Assembly (NCBI GenBank): GCA_036504095.1
Contig: DASXVS010000026.1
Coordinates: 124,001-188,000, forward strand
Length of the DNA: 64,000 nucleotides
Source: Armatimonadota bacterium
GTDB lineage: Bacteria; Armatimonadota; DTGP01; JAKQQT01
Reading direction: 5' to 3'
Within the stretch, counting starts at the first letter, position 1. Every line of letters begins with the position of its first letter. The translations under genes and the position numbers were made by a program. The notes beneath the pieces are model-generated. The model was not told where the DNA came from. It saw only the letters and a program-made list of their open reading frames with translations, and made no database searches. Below, one piece after another: positions 33,892 through 43,056 of this stretch.

Positions 33892-36762
33892 ATGAAATGT
33901 AGACATGTGGTTTGGCCGGCGGTTATCTCGGCATCTCTCTTGGGTTCACTGCTATTTGGATCCCTGCCGGCAAGCGCCAGCACTGTCGCCTACTGGCGAT
34001 TCGAGGACGGTCCCGCGGATGCGCTGATGACCCACGTATCGGGGGTTGACGGCACCTGGTCCGCCGATGTTGCGGACAGCGCCGGCAACGGGAACGCCCT
34101 GTCGGTCTGGAGCACAGGCGGCGGGGGCGGCTATATATACAAGTCCGACGTCCCATCGGCCACGATCCCTCAGACGGGCACCGCCAATAACTTCAGTGTG
34201 AAGAACTCAGGTGGCGGCCCGGCGATGTGGTGCAACACCCTCAGGACCTGGGCCCCCGCAGCGTTCACGATTGAAGCCTCTTTCAAGCCCGAATCCGGCG
34301 GATATCGCACAATCGTAGGTCGTGACAGCAGGGGAGCTGGAACCCAGGGCGGCGCCGATGCAGCCGCGTCCGCGCTGTACTTCCAGATACGCCCGGATAA
34401 CAGCGTCGCGATCATCTTCGAGGATGTGAGCGGCTATCAATACTCGGCGGGTTCGGCCGCGGGGCTCATTCAAGGATTCGACTACTCCACGGATCCCGAT
34501 GGGCTTAACGGAAGATGGTACAGCATGGCCGGCGTCAGCGATGGCGCAACGCTTTCTCTGTATCTCAATGACCTTGCTGCGGGCACCGGCTACCAGTTGG
34601 TGGCACAGACGGATATGAGGCTGAAGGGCAGCCCCAACACAGCGTTCACTCCCGGAATCGGCAGTGCCGGCGACTGGACTGCGGGCGACTTCTCGGTCGG
34701 CCGCGGTTTGTATAACGGCGGCCACGGCGACCGCGCCTACGGTTTCATCGACGAAGTGCGCCTCTCCGACACTGCACTCACTTCAAACCAATTCCTGTCC
34801 TCGAGTGTCGGCGAACCGGTACTGCAGGGAATCGTTACGGACAGCCTCTCCGGCAATCCCGTGACCGGCGCTGCGGTAAAGGTGGGCACGAGATCCACGG
34901 CAACGGATAGCTCCGGCCACTACACGCTGACCAACTCGGCTGGCGTAGCGCTGCCGATGTCCGTCACCGATGCCTATGGCGAAACTTCCTATACCTCCAC
35001 GGTGACCCTGTCGACGTCCGGTCCCGTGACCCGCAACGTATCGATTGCGATCCGGCCCCACATTTTCCTCTCTACGGGCAATGGCTACGCCTGGAAGGCG
35101 ATCCTCAACACCGGCGACGCGGCGGACTACAGCGCCGTTTCGGCGGACGAAACCGGGATGGTTCCGTACACGGTTCCGGGAAGCTGGGATTCGATCTCGG
35201 CAATCAACGACATCTACGGCTGGATCCGCGTTCATTTCACCCTGCCGGCAAACTTCACGACGGCAATCCCGGGCCGCGCGGTGCGATTCCACATCTCCGG
35301 CGGCGGCATCGACGATGTCAACAAGACCTACCTCAATGGTACGCTGATCGGCTCTGCAGGCTCGTTCCCGAACCCGGGCCTCTCTGTTCAGCCTGCCGAT
35401 CACTTGAATCCCCCCACCGGGCAGACCTACACGACGACCTGGCCCGGCTTGGATCCGTCCTACGGAGAGGAACTCCTCTATACCTTCCCGGCGAGCCTGC
35501 TCACCGCCGGCGACAACGTTGTGGCCATCAAGTGCTTCGACTGGACCGCCGGTGGCGGCGTGTTCGGTAACGTGACCCTGGAGGTTATTGGAGCGACCGG
35601 CGCCGTTACAGGCACGATTACGGCGGGCGGAAGCCCGGTCGCGAGTGCTCGTGTGGCGGTTTCCGACGCCGCGGGAAACTCGAACGCCTGGGGTTGGACC
35701 GACGCCAACGGCGCCTTCTCACTGCCGTTCGCGACAGCGGGATCCGGTGTGCTCGGCGTAACCAAGCTAGGCTTTGACTCCATCATTCGGCCGGTCATGG
35801 TTCCGACGAATGGCACCTTGCACCTCAATCTGACCACGACGACCATTGCCGCTCCGTACGGCGCGCCGCTGTATGATAACTTCGACGATAACGCCGGCGC
35901 CCCCACATGGCAGAACAAGTGGTGGCCGGTGGCCCTCGAGAATAACTCCGACCCGCTCAACACTCCCAGCGTTGCCCAGCCCGGCTACGACGTAAGCTCG
36001 GGCGGCCTCGTCACCATCCCGAGCACCGCGACGGTCTACCAGAATGCCAATGGCCACCGCAGCGCCATCGTGTCCAAAGACCGCTTCAGCCGGTTCGCCT
36101 CCGTGAACGAGGCCAAACTCGTCTCCGCCAAGGGCCCGGCCGCCGGGTCAACCGATGACTGGGGCTGGAACACCATCCTCCACCTCAACGGCAACCCCGT
36201 CGTCGATCCCACCGTCCCAACGCCGAATATCTTCAACCCCGAAGTTGAGTTGGACCTCGAAGGCTGGCTGAGCAACGGCACCGAAAACCGGGTTCAATGG
36301 ATCGTCTGGGACTCCGCAGGCAGGCGTTCTTCCGGCGTGGTGCCTATGTCTCTCCTTCAGATGGCGGACGTAACGCCGGCCAACCCGATCATCCTCGACA
36401 TCAACCGGACCGGCTCCGTGTACGACTTCTTCATCAACGGAACGCTCGTTCACTCGGAACTGGGCCGAACGCCCATGATGGACCATCGGATCGCTATGTA
36501 CGGCTACCAGCTCGTTGCCCAGAACACGTGGGACTGGGTGGCCGGCGGCCCGATCGCCAGCGCCGCACCAATTAAGGGTGACGTGAACGCAAACGCCGTT
36601 CTCGACTTCTCCGACGTGGTTGACTCCCTCCGCATCGCGGGCGGCCTCAGCACGTCCATATCCGCCCAGATTACCGCCGGCAACCAGGCGGGTGGAGACG
36701 CCATCATCAGCGTGCTCGATGCCGTTCGCATCGATCAGGCGCTGGGTGGCAAGGCTCTGTAA
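33892..36762 (+). CDS. Giant secreted protein with LamG-like N-terminus and dockerin-like tail (module copy 2)
   Basis: The 956-residue protein has a signal peptide (VISASLLGSLLFGSLPASAS) and an N-terminal LamG/concanavalin-like domain (VAYWRFEDGPADALMTHVSG to DRAYGFIDEVRLSDTALTSNQFL, residues about 25-300) unrelated to copy 1. From about residue 310 it follows copy 1 closely: LQGIVTDSLSGNPVTGAAVKV, WIRVHFTLPANFTTAIPGRAVRFHISGGGIDDVNKTYLNG, the regulatory-like repeat with AWGWTDANGAFSLP, YDNFDDNAGAPTWQNKWWPV, and the tail GDVNANAVLDFSDVVDSLRIAGGL...AVRIDQALGGKAL. DNA identity between the copies is high in this part. So it is a duplicate with an exchanged N-terminus. A polysaccharide-binding surface role is inferred. 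Confidence 0.8.
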   Translation: MKCRHVVWPAVISASLLGSLLFGSLPASASTVAYWRFEDGPADALMTHVSGVDGTWSADVADSAGNGNALSVWSTGGGGGYIYKSDVPSATIPQTGTANNFSVKNSGGGPAMWCNTLRTWAPAAFTIEASFKPESGGYRTIVGRDSRGAGTQGGADAAASALYFQIRPDNSVAIIFEDVSGYQYSAGSAAGLIQGFDYSTDPDGLNGRWYSMAGVSDGATLSLYLNDLAAGTGYQLVAQTDMRLKGSPNTAFTPGIGSAGDWTAGDFSVGRGLYNGGHGDRAYGFIDEVRLSDTALTSNQFLSSSVGEPVLQGIVTDSLSGNPVTGAAVKVGTRSTATDSSGHYTLTNSAGVALPMSVTDAYGETSYTSTVTLSTSGPVTRNVSIAIRPHIFLSTGNGYAWKAILNTGDAADYSAVSADETGMVPYTVPGSWDSISAINDIYGWIRVHFTLPANFTTAIPGRAVRFHISGGGIDDVNKTYLNGTLIGSAGSFPNPGLSVQPADHLNPPTGQTYTTTWPGLDPSYGEELLYTFPASLLTAGDNVVAIKCFDWTAGGGVFGNVTLEVIGATGAVTGTITAGGSPVASARVAVSDAAGNSNAWGWTDANGAFSLPFATAGSGVLGVTKLGFDSIIRPVMVPTNGTLHLNLTTTTIAAPYGAPLYDNFDDNAGAPTWQNKWWPVALENNSDPLNTPSVAQPGYDVSSGGLVTIPSTATVYQNANGHRSAIVSKDRFSRFASVNEAKLVSAKGPAAGSTDDWGWNTILHLNGNPVVDPTVPTPNIFNPEVELDLEGWLSNGTENRVQWIVWDSAGRRSSGVVPMSLLQMADVTPANPIILDINRTGSVYDFFINGTLVHSELGRTPMMDHRIAMYGYQLVAQNTWDWVAGGPIASAAPIKGDVNANAVLDFSDVVDSLRIAGGLSTSISAQITAGNQAGGDAIISVLDAVRIDQALGGKAL

Positions 36763-36768
36763 ATCACA

Positions 36769-36796
36769 GGGTGGCCGCCCAACCGGGCGGCCACCC
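36769..36796 (+). terminator. Hairpin terminator after the 956-residue gene
   Basis: A perfect 12-bp GC-rich stem (GGGTGGCCGCCC with its complement) and an AACC loop lie 6 bp after the stop. It resembles the terminator at 32444 after copy 1. Confidence 0.7.
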
Positions 36797-36815
36797 CTTC
36801 CGTGGAATCACACAG

Positions 36816-36857
36816 ACGCGAAGAGGGGCTGTCCATACGGGCAGCCCCTCTTCGCGT
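36816..36857. terminator. Bidirectional terminator between convergent genes
   Basis: A perfect 16-bp stem (left arm starting ACGCGAAGAGG) with a 10-nt loop is followed by TTTG on the plus strand. It lies 24 bp from the stop of the minus-strand GH2 gene. Confidence 0.75.
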
Positions 36858-36881
36858 TTGTGAATGATCGGGGGATTCGGA

Positions 36882-39140
36882 TCAGGACGGGGGCTGGTAG
36901 CCGAACCCAACGTCTATGTACTGGCCGCCGGCCGTCTGGTGGCAGTGCACCGCCAGGGTGTTCGTACCGGTGGTCACCGCCGCCGCCGCCGCCGCAGACA
37001 CAGCGAACAGGCTGTAATTGGTGGTATAGCCCGCGGCCGAAACTGCCAGGACACCGTTGATGTAGACCTCAGCATCCTCATCGTGGTGCATCCGGAGAAC
37101 CGGAGTGCCGGCCGGCACGCTCGTGATGTTGAAACCCCGCCGCAGCCATATGTCGCCCGGCGTGGCGGTCCACTGGGTACGTATGATTCCCCCCGGCGTG
37201 CCGTTGCTGCCGAACCCGCCCTGCCCGGTGGCCCATGCGGAGTCTCCGAATGTCGGGTTCATCCATGTGGTCGCCGGTTGAGTGATAGTGTACTTCCACG
37301 TCACACCGGCCGCCTCTGACGTGGGCGAAACGAATACCGGCGGCGGAGGGAAGATCCCCTTGTTGATCTTGGCGATCCGCGCGACATCCATCTTCGTGAC
37401 GGCGCGGTCATACGTCATCAGCCCGTTAATCTCCGTCTCCACGTCGGTGGTCTGCGTGTATACCGCGGCGCTGAGGCCAGGGTTGTCTTTGAGGGCGTAG
37501 GCGTTTCGAAGCAGTTCCGTGTACGCCTGCATCAATTCCTCGGACGTGTTGTAACCGGCATAGGACCAGCTGTTCGTGTTCCAGAGATGATCCGTCACCT
37601 TGAGCCCGAGGCCTCCAAACTCCCCCAGTGAAGCGGCGCGCTTGGGCTCGGGGTTGGGAGAGCCGGGGCCGGGGTAAACATGCCAATCGACAAAATCGCC
37701 GACACCCGCGTCGGTCCAGCCGGTGGCATTATTGACGAGGCGGCTGGGATCGAGCGCTTTGACCCAGGGCGCCAGGCGCGTCGTGTCATACTGGCCCCAT
37801 CCTTCGTTGAAGACAACCCACGTCACGATGCTCGGGTGGTTCCATTTTCCCTGGACCATCCGTTTCATCTCCCTTTCGAACTGGGTGCGACTGTCATGCG
37901 AAGCCACCGGAGGCGCGTTTCGCATGCTGGGCATGTCCTGCCAGACCAGCAGCCCTTTCTTGTCGCACCAGTAGTACCAGCGTTCCGGCTCCACCTTAAT
38001 GTGCTTGCGCACCATATTGAATCCGAGGCTCTTCTCCATGTCCAGGTCGTACTGAAGCGCCGCATCCGTGGGAGCGGTGTAGAGGCCGTCGGGCCAGAAC
38101 CCCTGGTCCAGCGGTCCCACCTGGAATACGAAAGCCCCGTTCAAAAGGGGGCGTGTGATGCCGCCTGGGTCCTTGCCGATTTCGACCTTCCGCATCCCGA
38201 AATAGGAGCCGATTTCGTCGATCTTGTCGGCGCCCTTATAGAGCCCGATGGTGAGGTTGTACAGATAGGGATTGTCCGGCGTCCAAAGCGTCGGATTCGG
38301 CACTGGAAGCATCAGGTCCACACCCGGCGCACCCGTGACCTCACCGACGACCGTCGCGCCATCCGCCGACGTTGCCCTTGCCTGGACGGTATACGTCCGA
38401 TCCAGATTCAGTGCGGAAACGTTCAGGCGCAGTCTTCCCGTATCGATGTCCGGCGTCGCGTGGAACGTATCAATTCGGGCTTTCGGGACCGGTTCCAGCC
38501 ACACGGTCTGCCAGATGCCGGTAGACGATGTATACCAGATCCCGTTCGGATTGGGGTCCTGTTTGCCGGTGACCTGCTCCCCAACGGGGGTCGTGTCATA
38601 GACGTAGACAATCACCTCTTGAGGGCCGGCGGGCTTCAACGCGCTGGTGATGTCATAAGTGAACGGATCGTAGCCGCCACGATGCGATCCAACCTGCCGC
38701 CCATTGACCGTCACCGTGGAAAGCCAGTCCACGGCGCCGAAATGCAGCAGCACGCGCTGCCCCGCCCATGCGGACGGGATATCGAATGTCCGACGGTACC
38801 ACGACCGGTCATAGTGCTGCTTGATTCCGGAGAGCGCGGACTCCATGGGGTACGGAACCAGTATCTCTTTCGAGAGGGTCACGCCCACCGGAGGTGTTTC
38901 GCCCGAGGCCGCCGGCTGAAACTGCCAGAGTCCGTTCAGATTGAGCCAGTCGGGCCGGGTCATCTGCGGGCGAGGATATTCAGGAAGCGCGTTGGTTGGC
39001 GAAACGTCGGCCGCCCACCGGGTCATGATATTGCCTGGCACCGGGGTCCAGGCTGCGTGGGCGGTTGTGAGCGCCCCGGCAAGGGCGCAAAGCGCGGTAA
39101 GCAGGCCGCACGCGGTCCGCGGGCGTATGTCTCGGGTCAT
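36882..39140 (-). CDS. Secreted GH2-family glycoside hydrolase (copy 2)
   Basis: The 752-residue paralogue of the GH2 enzyme at 22679 has the same order: signal peptide (ACGLLTALCALAGALTTAHA), sugar-binding domain (RPQMTRPDWLNLNGLWQFQP, WYRRTFDIPSAWAGQRVLLHFGAVDW), an immunoglobulin-like domain, a barrel with MVRKHIKVEPERWYYWCDKKGLLVWQDMPSM, the acid/base glutamate in VFNEGWGQYD and probable nucleophile in LGEFGGLG, and a C-terminal galactose-binding-like domain (WKYTITQPATTWMNPTFGDSAW). The pair is similar throughout, so they probably act on related beta-linked residues; specificity is not readable. It faces left, convergent with the 956-residue gene. An 877-bp gap lies upstream. Confidence 0.88.
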   Translation of the reverse strand: MTRDIRPRTACGLLTALCALAGALTTAHAAWTPVPGNIMTRWAADVSPTNALPEYPRPQMTRPDWLNLNGLWQFQPAASGETPPVGVTLSKEILVPYPMESALSGIKQHYDRSWYRRTFDIPSAWAGQRVLLHFGAVDWLSTVTVNGRQVGSHRGGYDPFTYDITSALKPAGPQEVIVYVYDTTPVGEQVTGKQDPNPNGIWYTSSTGIWQTVWLEPVPKARIDTFHATPDIDTGRLRLNVSALNLDRTYTVQARATSADGATVVGEVTGAPGVDLMLPVPNPTLWTPDNPYLYNLTIGLYKGADKIDEIGSYFGMRKVEIGKDPGGITRPLLNGAFVFQVGPLDQGFWPDGLYTAPTDAALQYDLDMEKSLGFNMVRKHIKVEPERWYYWCDKKGLLVWQDMPSMRNAPPVASHDSRTQFEREMKRMVQGKWNHPSIVTWVVFNEGWGQYDTTRLAPWVKALDPSRLVNNATGWTDAGVGDFVDWHVYPGPGSPNPEPKRAASLGEFGGLGLKVTDHLWNTNSWSYAGYNTSEELMQAYTELLRNAYALKDNPGLSAAVYTQTTDVETEINGLMTYDRAVTKMDVARIAKINKGIFPPPPVFVSPTSEAAGVTWKYTITQPATTWMNPTFGDSAWATGQGGFGSNGTPGGIIRTQWTATPGDIWLRRGFNITSVPAGTPVLRMHHDEDAEVYINGVLAVSAAGYTTNYSLFAVSAAAAAAVTTGTNTLAVHCHQTAGGQYIDVGFGYQPPS

Positions 39141-39359
39141 GGTCAGGCTGGCCTCTCTCTTTGAATCAGGTTGGCAAGGGTCCCGCGAAACGGACGTGCC
39201 GCCGCGCAGTCATCTCACACGCTCATTGTATGAAATGCCCGCAGCGCGCCGTCATTTAGCGCCGGCGTATTTCGATTTCCTCCGGTCCGGTTCCATGGCC
39301 CGTTCGCACGGCTCCTGTGCCGGCCTGCGCGTCCAGCTATAACCAAACGCCCCACCAGG

Positions 39360-39429
39360 TTCGTGACGGGCTAATGCGTCCACCATTGCGACAATTCGTG
39401 ACGGGCTAATGCGTCCACCATTGCGACAA
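39360..39429. repeat. Perfect tandem duplication of a 35-bp unit
   Basis: Two identical 35-bp units (39360-39394 and 39395-39429), each beginning TTCGTGACGGGCTAATGCG, are directly adjacent. They lie in the AT-richer gap between the GH2 gene and the SprB-like gene, 67 bp upstream of a sigma-54-like promoter. Their position would suit binding sites of an upstream activator, but a replication slippage is equally possible. Confidence 0.8.
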
Positions 39430-39495
39430 ATGGTACTCTTTTACCGAGCTTACACGCTTGATTTATAATTCTGCTAGCTCGCTTTCATTAGTTAA

Positions 39496-39512
39496 TTGGC
39501 ACAAGTTTTGCC
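39496..39512 (+). promoter_or_regulatory. Sigma-54 (RpoN)-type promoter
   Basis: TTGGCAC-A-AGTT-TTGC matches the -24/-12 consensus (TTGGCACG-N4-TTGC) at all strongly conserved positions, with correct GG-to-GC spacing. It points toward the SprB-repeat gene about 500 bp downstream. The intervening stretch holds no convincing gene and contains a GTCACC-GAACA-GGTGAC hairpin at 39735-39751, so a long leader would result. Confidence 0.55.
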
Positions 39513-40017
39513 CACTGCATCTCAGGGTATTCTGGCGGTGTCTGCAGCCCGTAACGGGCCTGACATCTGCGGGGCCCCGCGAGACGCTCTAACCGGAAGG
39601 GGCAGATTGCTGTGATCGCGATCGATGAGTTCTGTGGCAAATCGGATCTGCAAGCGACGGCACTCTCGTCGATCGCATATCGTTCGCTCGATTCGTCAAA
39701 GCATCGAGCTCACAGCGCGCATCTGTCTCGACAGGTCACCGAACAGGTGACAGAATTGGACACTCGCCAATCTCGGCGTGGCAACGCAGCATCCAGTCAT
39801 CACGGACCGACGTGGTATCGACCGGTGTCGGATTTCATTATTCCGTCCGTACGGCCGGGTAACACGGGTCCGTTTCGTTTTATTCGGGCGCAGAGCGCCC
39901 CATGTTCAGTCTCCTGAGTTCGCCATTCGGAATGGTCGCGGCATCGAGTAACCGGACCGGACTGAATGGGCAGGCAGTGGGTGCAGTACGTTATCAAGCA
40001 CCCGGAGGGATTTTATA

Positions 40018-40725
40018 GTGAATACTCGTTTGTTGCGGTGTCTCTTACCGGTGTTTATGCTTCTGGCCACATGCGGCCTTTCGCAAGCAGTAGTCAGCAC
40101 CGGAATTGCGCCGACCGGAGATCCGGGTGGGTTCGAGATCGAGGGCGACCTCACCTCGAATACCACCGCCCTCACCACCGATTGGTTGGATGGTCCTGCA
40201 GGAGTGCAGGGCATTTTGAACAACGACGGCACAGTGAGGACTCTGCCGCCTCCTGGCGTCACTTACCGACGCCTCGATGCGTACAACACTCTCGACGATG
40301 TTTTCGCCGGAAGTAACCAGGTCAACGCCGACCCGAATACATATAAATGGCAGACGGGTTCGGCCAACAACAAGACCGACATGAACAACGTTTATGTTCA
40401 TGTCTCCGTTCAAAACACGACGTCTACCCTGTACCCGGACACCCACGTTGGCGACCGGTGGATAACCGCATCGGCGGACCGACTGGTAACCAACGGAACC
40501 AGCTATGTCGACTTCGAACTGTGCCAGGCGGCGGTCACGAAGGTAACCGATCCGCTTTGTTCGGTGAAGGCGCCGTGCGGTTATTTCGTCACGAACCCGC
40601 TCAATACCTCTACGGGAGGGCGGACCCCCGGCGATGTGCTGATTACCGCCAACTACGGGCAGGGCGGGACTGTGGCAACCATGCTTGTCTCTGAATGGCA
40701 GCAGGTGGGCGGAGTCTGGCAATAG
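40018..40725 (+). CDS. SprB-repeat adhesin-like protein, N-terminal part ending at an in-frame amber codon
   Basis: The frame starts at GTG 40018 with GGAGG upstream and codes for 235 residues: a signal peptide (LLRCLLPVFMLLATCGLSQA) and the start of a surface-protein domain (FEIEGDLTSNTTALTTDWLDG, then YTWQTGSANNKTDMNNVYVHV-like sequence, then GDVLITANYGQGGTVATMLVSEWQ). It stops at TAG 40723-40725 in the middle of a domain. The same reading frame continues without a shift into the 3' part, whose first residues (VDVTAGVLPGTAFVATSTTNGLPVPYGAFGLFTYLSNQFVEISVDVTQL) are the natural continuation. A C-to-T change from CAG would explain it. Either the gene is a pseudogene or the stop is read through. 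Confidence 0.8.
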   Translation: MNTRLLRCLLPVFMLLATCGLSQAVVSTGIAPTGDPGGFEIEGDLTSNTTALTTDWLDGPAGVQGILNNDGTVRTLPPPGVTYRRLDAYNTLDDVFAGSNQVNADPNTYKWQTGSANNKTDMNNVYVHVSVQNTTSTLYPDTHVGDRWITASADRLVTNGTSYVDFELCQAAVTKVTDPLCSVKAPCGYFVTNPLNTSTGGRTPGDVLITANYGQGGTVATMLVSEWQQVGGVWQ

Positions 40726-40746
40726 GTTGACGTAACCGCCGGCGTA

Positions 40747-43056
40747 TTGCCCGGCACCGCTTTTGTAGCGACGTCGACGACTAACGGGTTGCCGGTGCCG
40801 TATGGAGCCTTCGGCCTGTTCACCTACCTGTCGAATCAGTTCGTCGAGATATCCGTCGATGTCACACAACTCGTCAAAGCAGTGGTAAACCCCTGCTCGG
40901 GCATCAACATCAAGACGGTTTTCGTCAAGACAAAGACATCGACCGCCAGTAACGCGGTCCTGGAAGATCTGGTCGATCCGATACCGGTGTCCTTCAGCGC
41001 CGGCTTCACGGTCTCGGCGATCGGGACAAACCCGAAGTGCAACGGCGGAACTGACGGCTCAATCACCGCGACAGCCACCGGCGGTTCGGGCACACTGTCG
41101 TACTCCATAAACGGCGGGGCGAACTACCTGTCCTCCAACGTGTTCAACGGTCTTGCGGCCGGCACCTATACCGTAACGGTGAAGGACTCCGGAGGCTGTG
41201 TCATCACCAGCGGTCCGGTGACGCTAGTGAACCCGCCGGCGCTCGTAGCCAGTTCCCTGGCGGGAACCATCTCGTGCAATGGCGGAACGACCACGGTCAC
41301 CGTCGGCGCCACGGGCGGCACACCGCCGTACTTAGGGACCGGCAGCTTCACAGTGAGTTCCGGCCCCTACTCCTTCACGGTGACTGACGCCCATGGGTGC
41401 TCTTCCACAACAACCGGCACCGTCTCTCAGCCCCCGGCGCTTTCCGCCTCGATCACCGCGCAGACCAACGTGGCCTGCTTCGGTGACAAGACCGGCAGCG
41501 TCACGGTGGCGGGTGCGGGCGGTACGAGCCCCTATTCCTACTCCATCGACGGTACCAACTTCGGCGCCAGCGGCACCTTCAGCGGGCTTGCGGCTGGTTC
41601 CTACACCGTCACGGTCAAGGACGCCAACGGGTGCACGACGACCCAGGCGGTGACCATCACCCAACCGGCGGCGGCGCTTTCGGCCTCCATCACCGCGCAG
41701 ACCAACGTGGCCTGCTTCGGTGACAAGACCGGCAGCGTCACGGTGGCGGGTACGGGCGGCACGAGCCCCTACTCCTACTCCATCGACGGTACCAACTTCG
41801 GCGCCAGCGGCACCTTCAGCGGGCTTGCGGCCGGTTCCTATACCATCACGGTCAAGGACGCCAACGGGTGCACGACGACCCAGGCGGTGACCATCACCCA
41901 GCCGGCGGCGGCGCTTTCGGCCTCCATCACCGCGCAGACCAACGTGGCCTGCTTCGGTGACAAGTCCGGCAGCGTCACGGTGGCGGGTGCGGGCGGCACG
42001 ATCCCCTACTCCTACTCCATCGACGGTACCAACTTCGGCGCCAGCGGCACCTTCAGCGGGCTTGCGGCTGGTTCCTACACCGTCACGGTCAAAGACGCCA
42101 ACGGGTGCACGACGACCCAGGCGGTGACCATCACCCAGCCGAACTCGGCGCTTTCCGCCAGCGCGAAATCAACCGACGTCGGTTGCGCTCCCGTCAGCGC
42201 GGGATCGGTCACAGTGACAGTCAGTGGCGGCACTGCTCCATACGCAGTGGTTGTTAACAGTGTCACCAAGAACATCACCACCTCGGGCGGCAGCGCGACC
42301 TTCGGCACTCTGCCGGCAGGTACTTATACTGCGACGGTGACTGACGCCAACGGCTGCAAGACGACGGCCACGGCCACGGTCAATCCGTCCAACTGCGTGC
42401 CTATGGCGATTGTCACCGACAGCTCGCTCTGCACCTACGACGTGGATCCGAGCACGCCGTGCAAGGACTTCCGCTTGCTCTTCACCCAGGATCCGAAGAA
42501 TAAAGGGTGTTACAAGCTCACGGCCAGCAACCCTGGCCAGACCTACTTTAACGTGTTCGGCTCCGGCACACCCGGCGATACGCTCACGTTTGTCCTGACT
42601 ATCCCGTATCCCTTCGTAACGCAGGGTGCGAATCCAATCCACGCCTATGACGGCGTAACGATCACCCCGACCAGCACCGGTGAGTGCCTCACCCCGGGGA
42701 ACGGAATTCCGATCAAATCGGTAACGCCTTCGCCGATAATCACGCTCAACTCCTACAGCCCGAAGGCCATGGGCTCGTCGGTCACCCTGACCGCTCAGGT
42801 CGTCGTGCCGGCGTCCGGCTTCGTGTATCTCAACATCCACCTGGACTACGGCCTGAAGGGTATGGGCGGATACTCGCCTGATCTCAGCAGCAACGCGTTG
42901 CAGTGCGGGACTTCGACGGTTGTCCCGATCCCGAACGGCGATCACTACCTGTTCGGCTTGTCGGGCGACGTGACAGGATCGGACCAGATCTGCAACATCA
43001 ACCAGTTCAGCGGGGGCACGAGTGTGGGCCTGACTCCCACAACCGGCGCCTACTGA
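40747..43056 (+). CDS. SprB-repeat adhesin-like protein, C-terminal part after the amber codon
   Basis: The open frame is the direct continuation of the preceding one. The only early start is TTG 40747 without an SD, so independent translation is doubtful. It finishes the N-terminal domain and continues with SprB-type repeats (CNGGTDGSITATATGGSGTLSYSINGG), three nearly identical 79-residue repeats at 41437-42147, one diverged repeat and a C-terminal domain with several cysteines (CTYDVDPSTPCKDFRLLFTQDPKNKGCYKLT). SprB-type repeats are known from the gliding adhesin of Flavobacterium. Here the intact protein would be about 1012 residues and exported. A role in adhesion is inferred from the repeat family. 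Confidence 0.75.
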   Translation: MPGTAFVATSTTNGLPVPYGAFGLFTYLSNQFVEISVDVTQLVKAVVNPCSGINIKTVFVKTKTSTASNAVLEDLVDPIPVSFSAGFTVSAIGTNPKCNGGTDGSITATATGGSGTLSYSINGGANYLSSNVFNGLAAGTYTVTVKDSGGCVITSGPVTLVNPPALVASSLAGTISCNGGTTTVTVGATGGTPPYLGTGSFTVSSGPYSFTVTDAHGCSSTTTGTVSQPPALSASITAQTNVACFGDKTGSVTVAGAGGTSPYSYSIDGTNFGASGTFSGLAAGSYTVTVKDANGCTTTQAVTITQPAAALSASITAQTNVACFGDKTGSVTVAGTGGTSPYSYSIDGTNFGASGTFSGLAAGSYTITVKDANGCTTTQAVTITQPAAALSASITAQTNVACFGDKSGSVTVAGAGGTIPYSYSIDGTNFGASGTFSGLAAGSYTVTVKDANGCTTTQAVTITQPNSALSASAKSTDVGCAPVSAGSVTVTVSGGTAPYAVVVNSVTKNITTSGGSATFGTLPAGTYTATVTDANGCKTTATATVNPSNCVPMAIVTDSSLCTYDVDPSTPCKDFRLLFTQDPKNKGCYKLTASNPGQTYFNVFGSGTPGDTLTFVLTIPYPFVTQGANPIHAYDGVTITPTSTGECLTPGNGIPIKSVTPSPIITLNSYSPKAMGSSVTLTAQVVVPASGFVYLNIHLDYGLKGMGGYSPDLSSNALQCGTSTVVPIPNGDHYLFGLSGDVTGSDQICNINQFSGGTSVGLTPTTGAY
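41437..42147 (+). repeat. Three tandem 237-bp coding repeats
   Basis: Units begin at 41437, 41674 and 41911, each 237 bp (79 residues), and a diverged fourth begins at 42148. They differ by only a few bases, mostly synonymous, with single changes such as K-T to K-S and T-S to T-I. Such identity indicates recent unequal recombination or gene conversion. Confidence 0.9.

Noticed and set aside
39612-39917. 101-codon open frame between the sigma-54-type promoter and the SprB-like gene
   Set aside because: GTG start without a clear SD, no homologous-looking motif, low-complexity basic/serine composition; more likely leader sequence.
40018-43056. Amber codon reassigned in this organism
   Set aside because: TAG clearly ends other well-defined genes in the window (12968-12970, 17181-17183).
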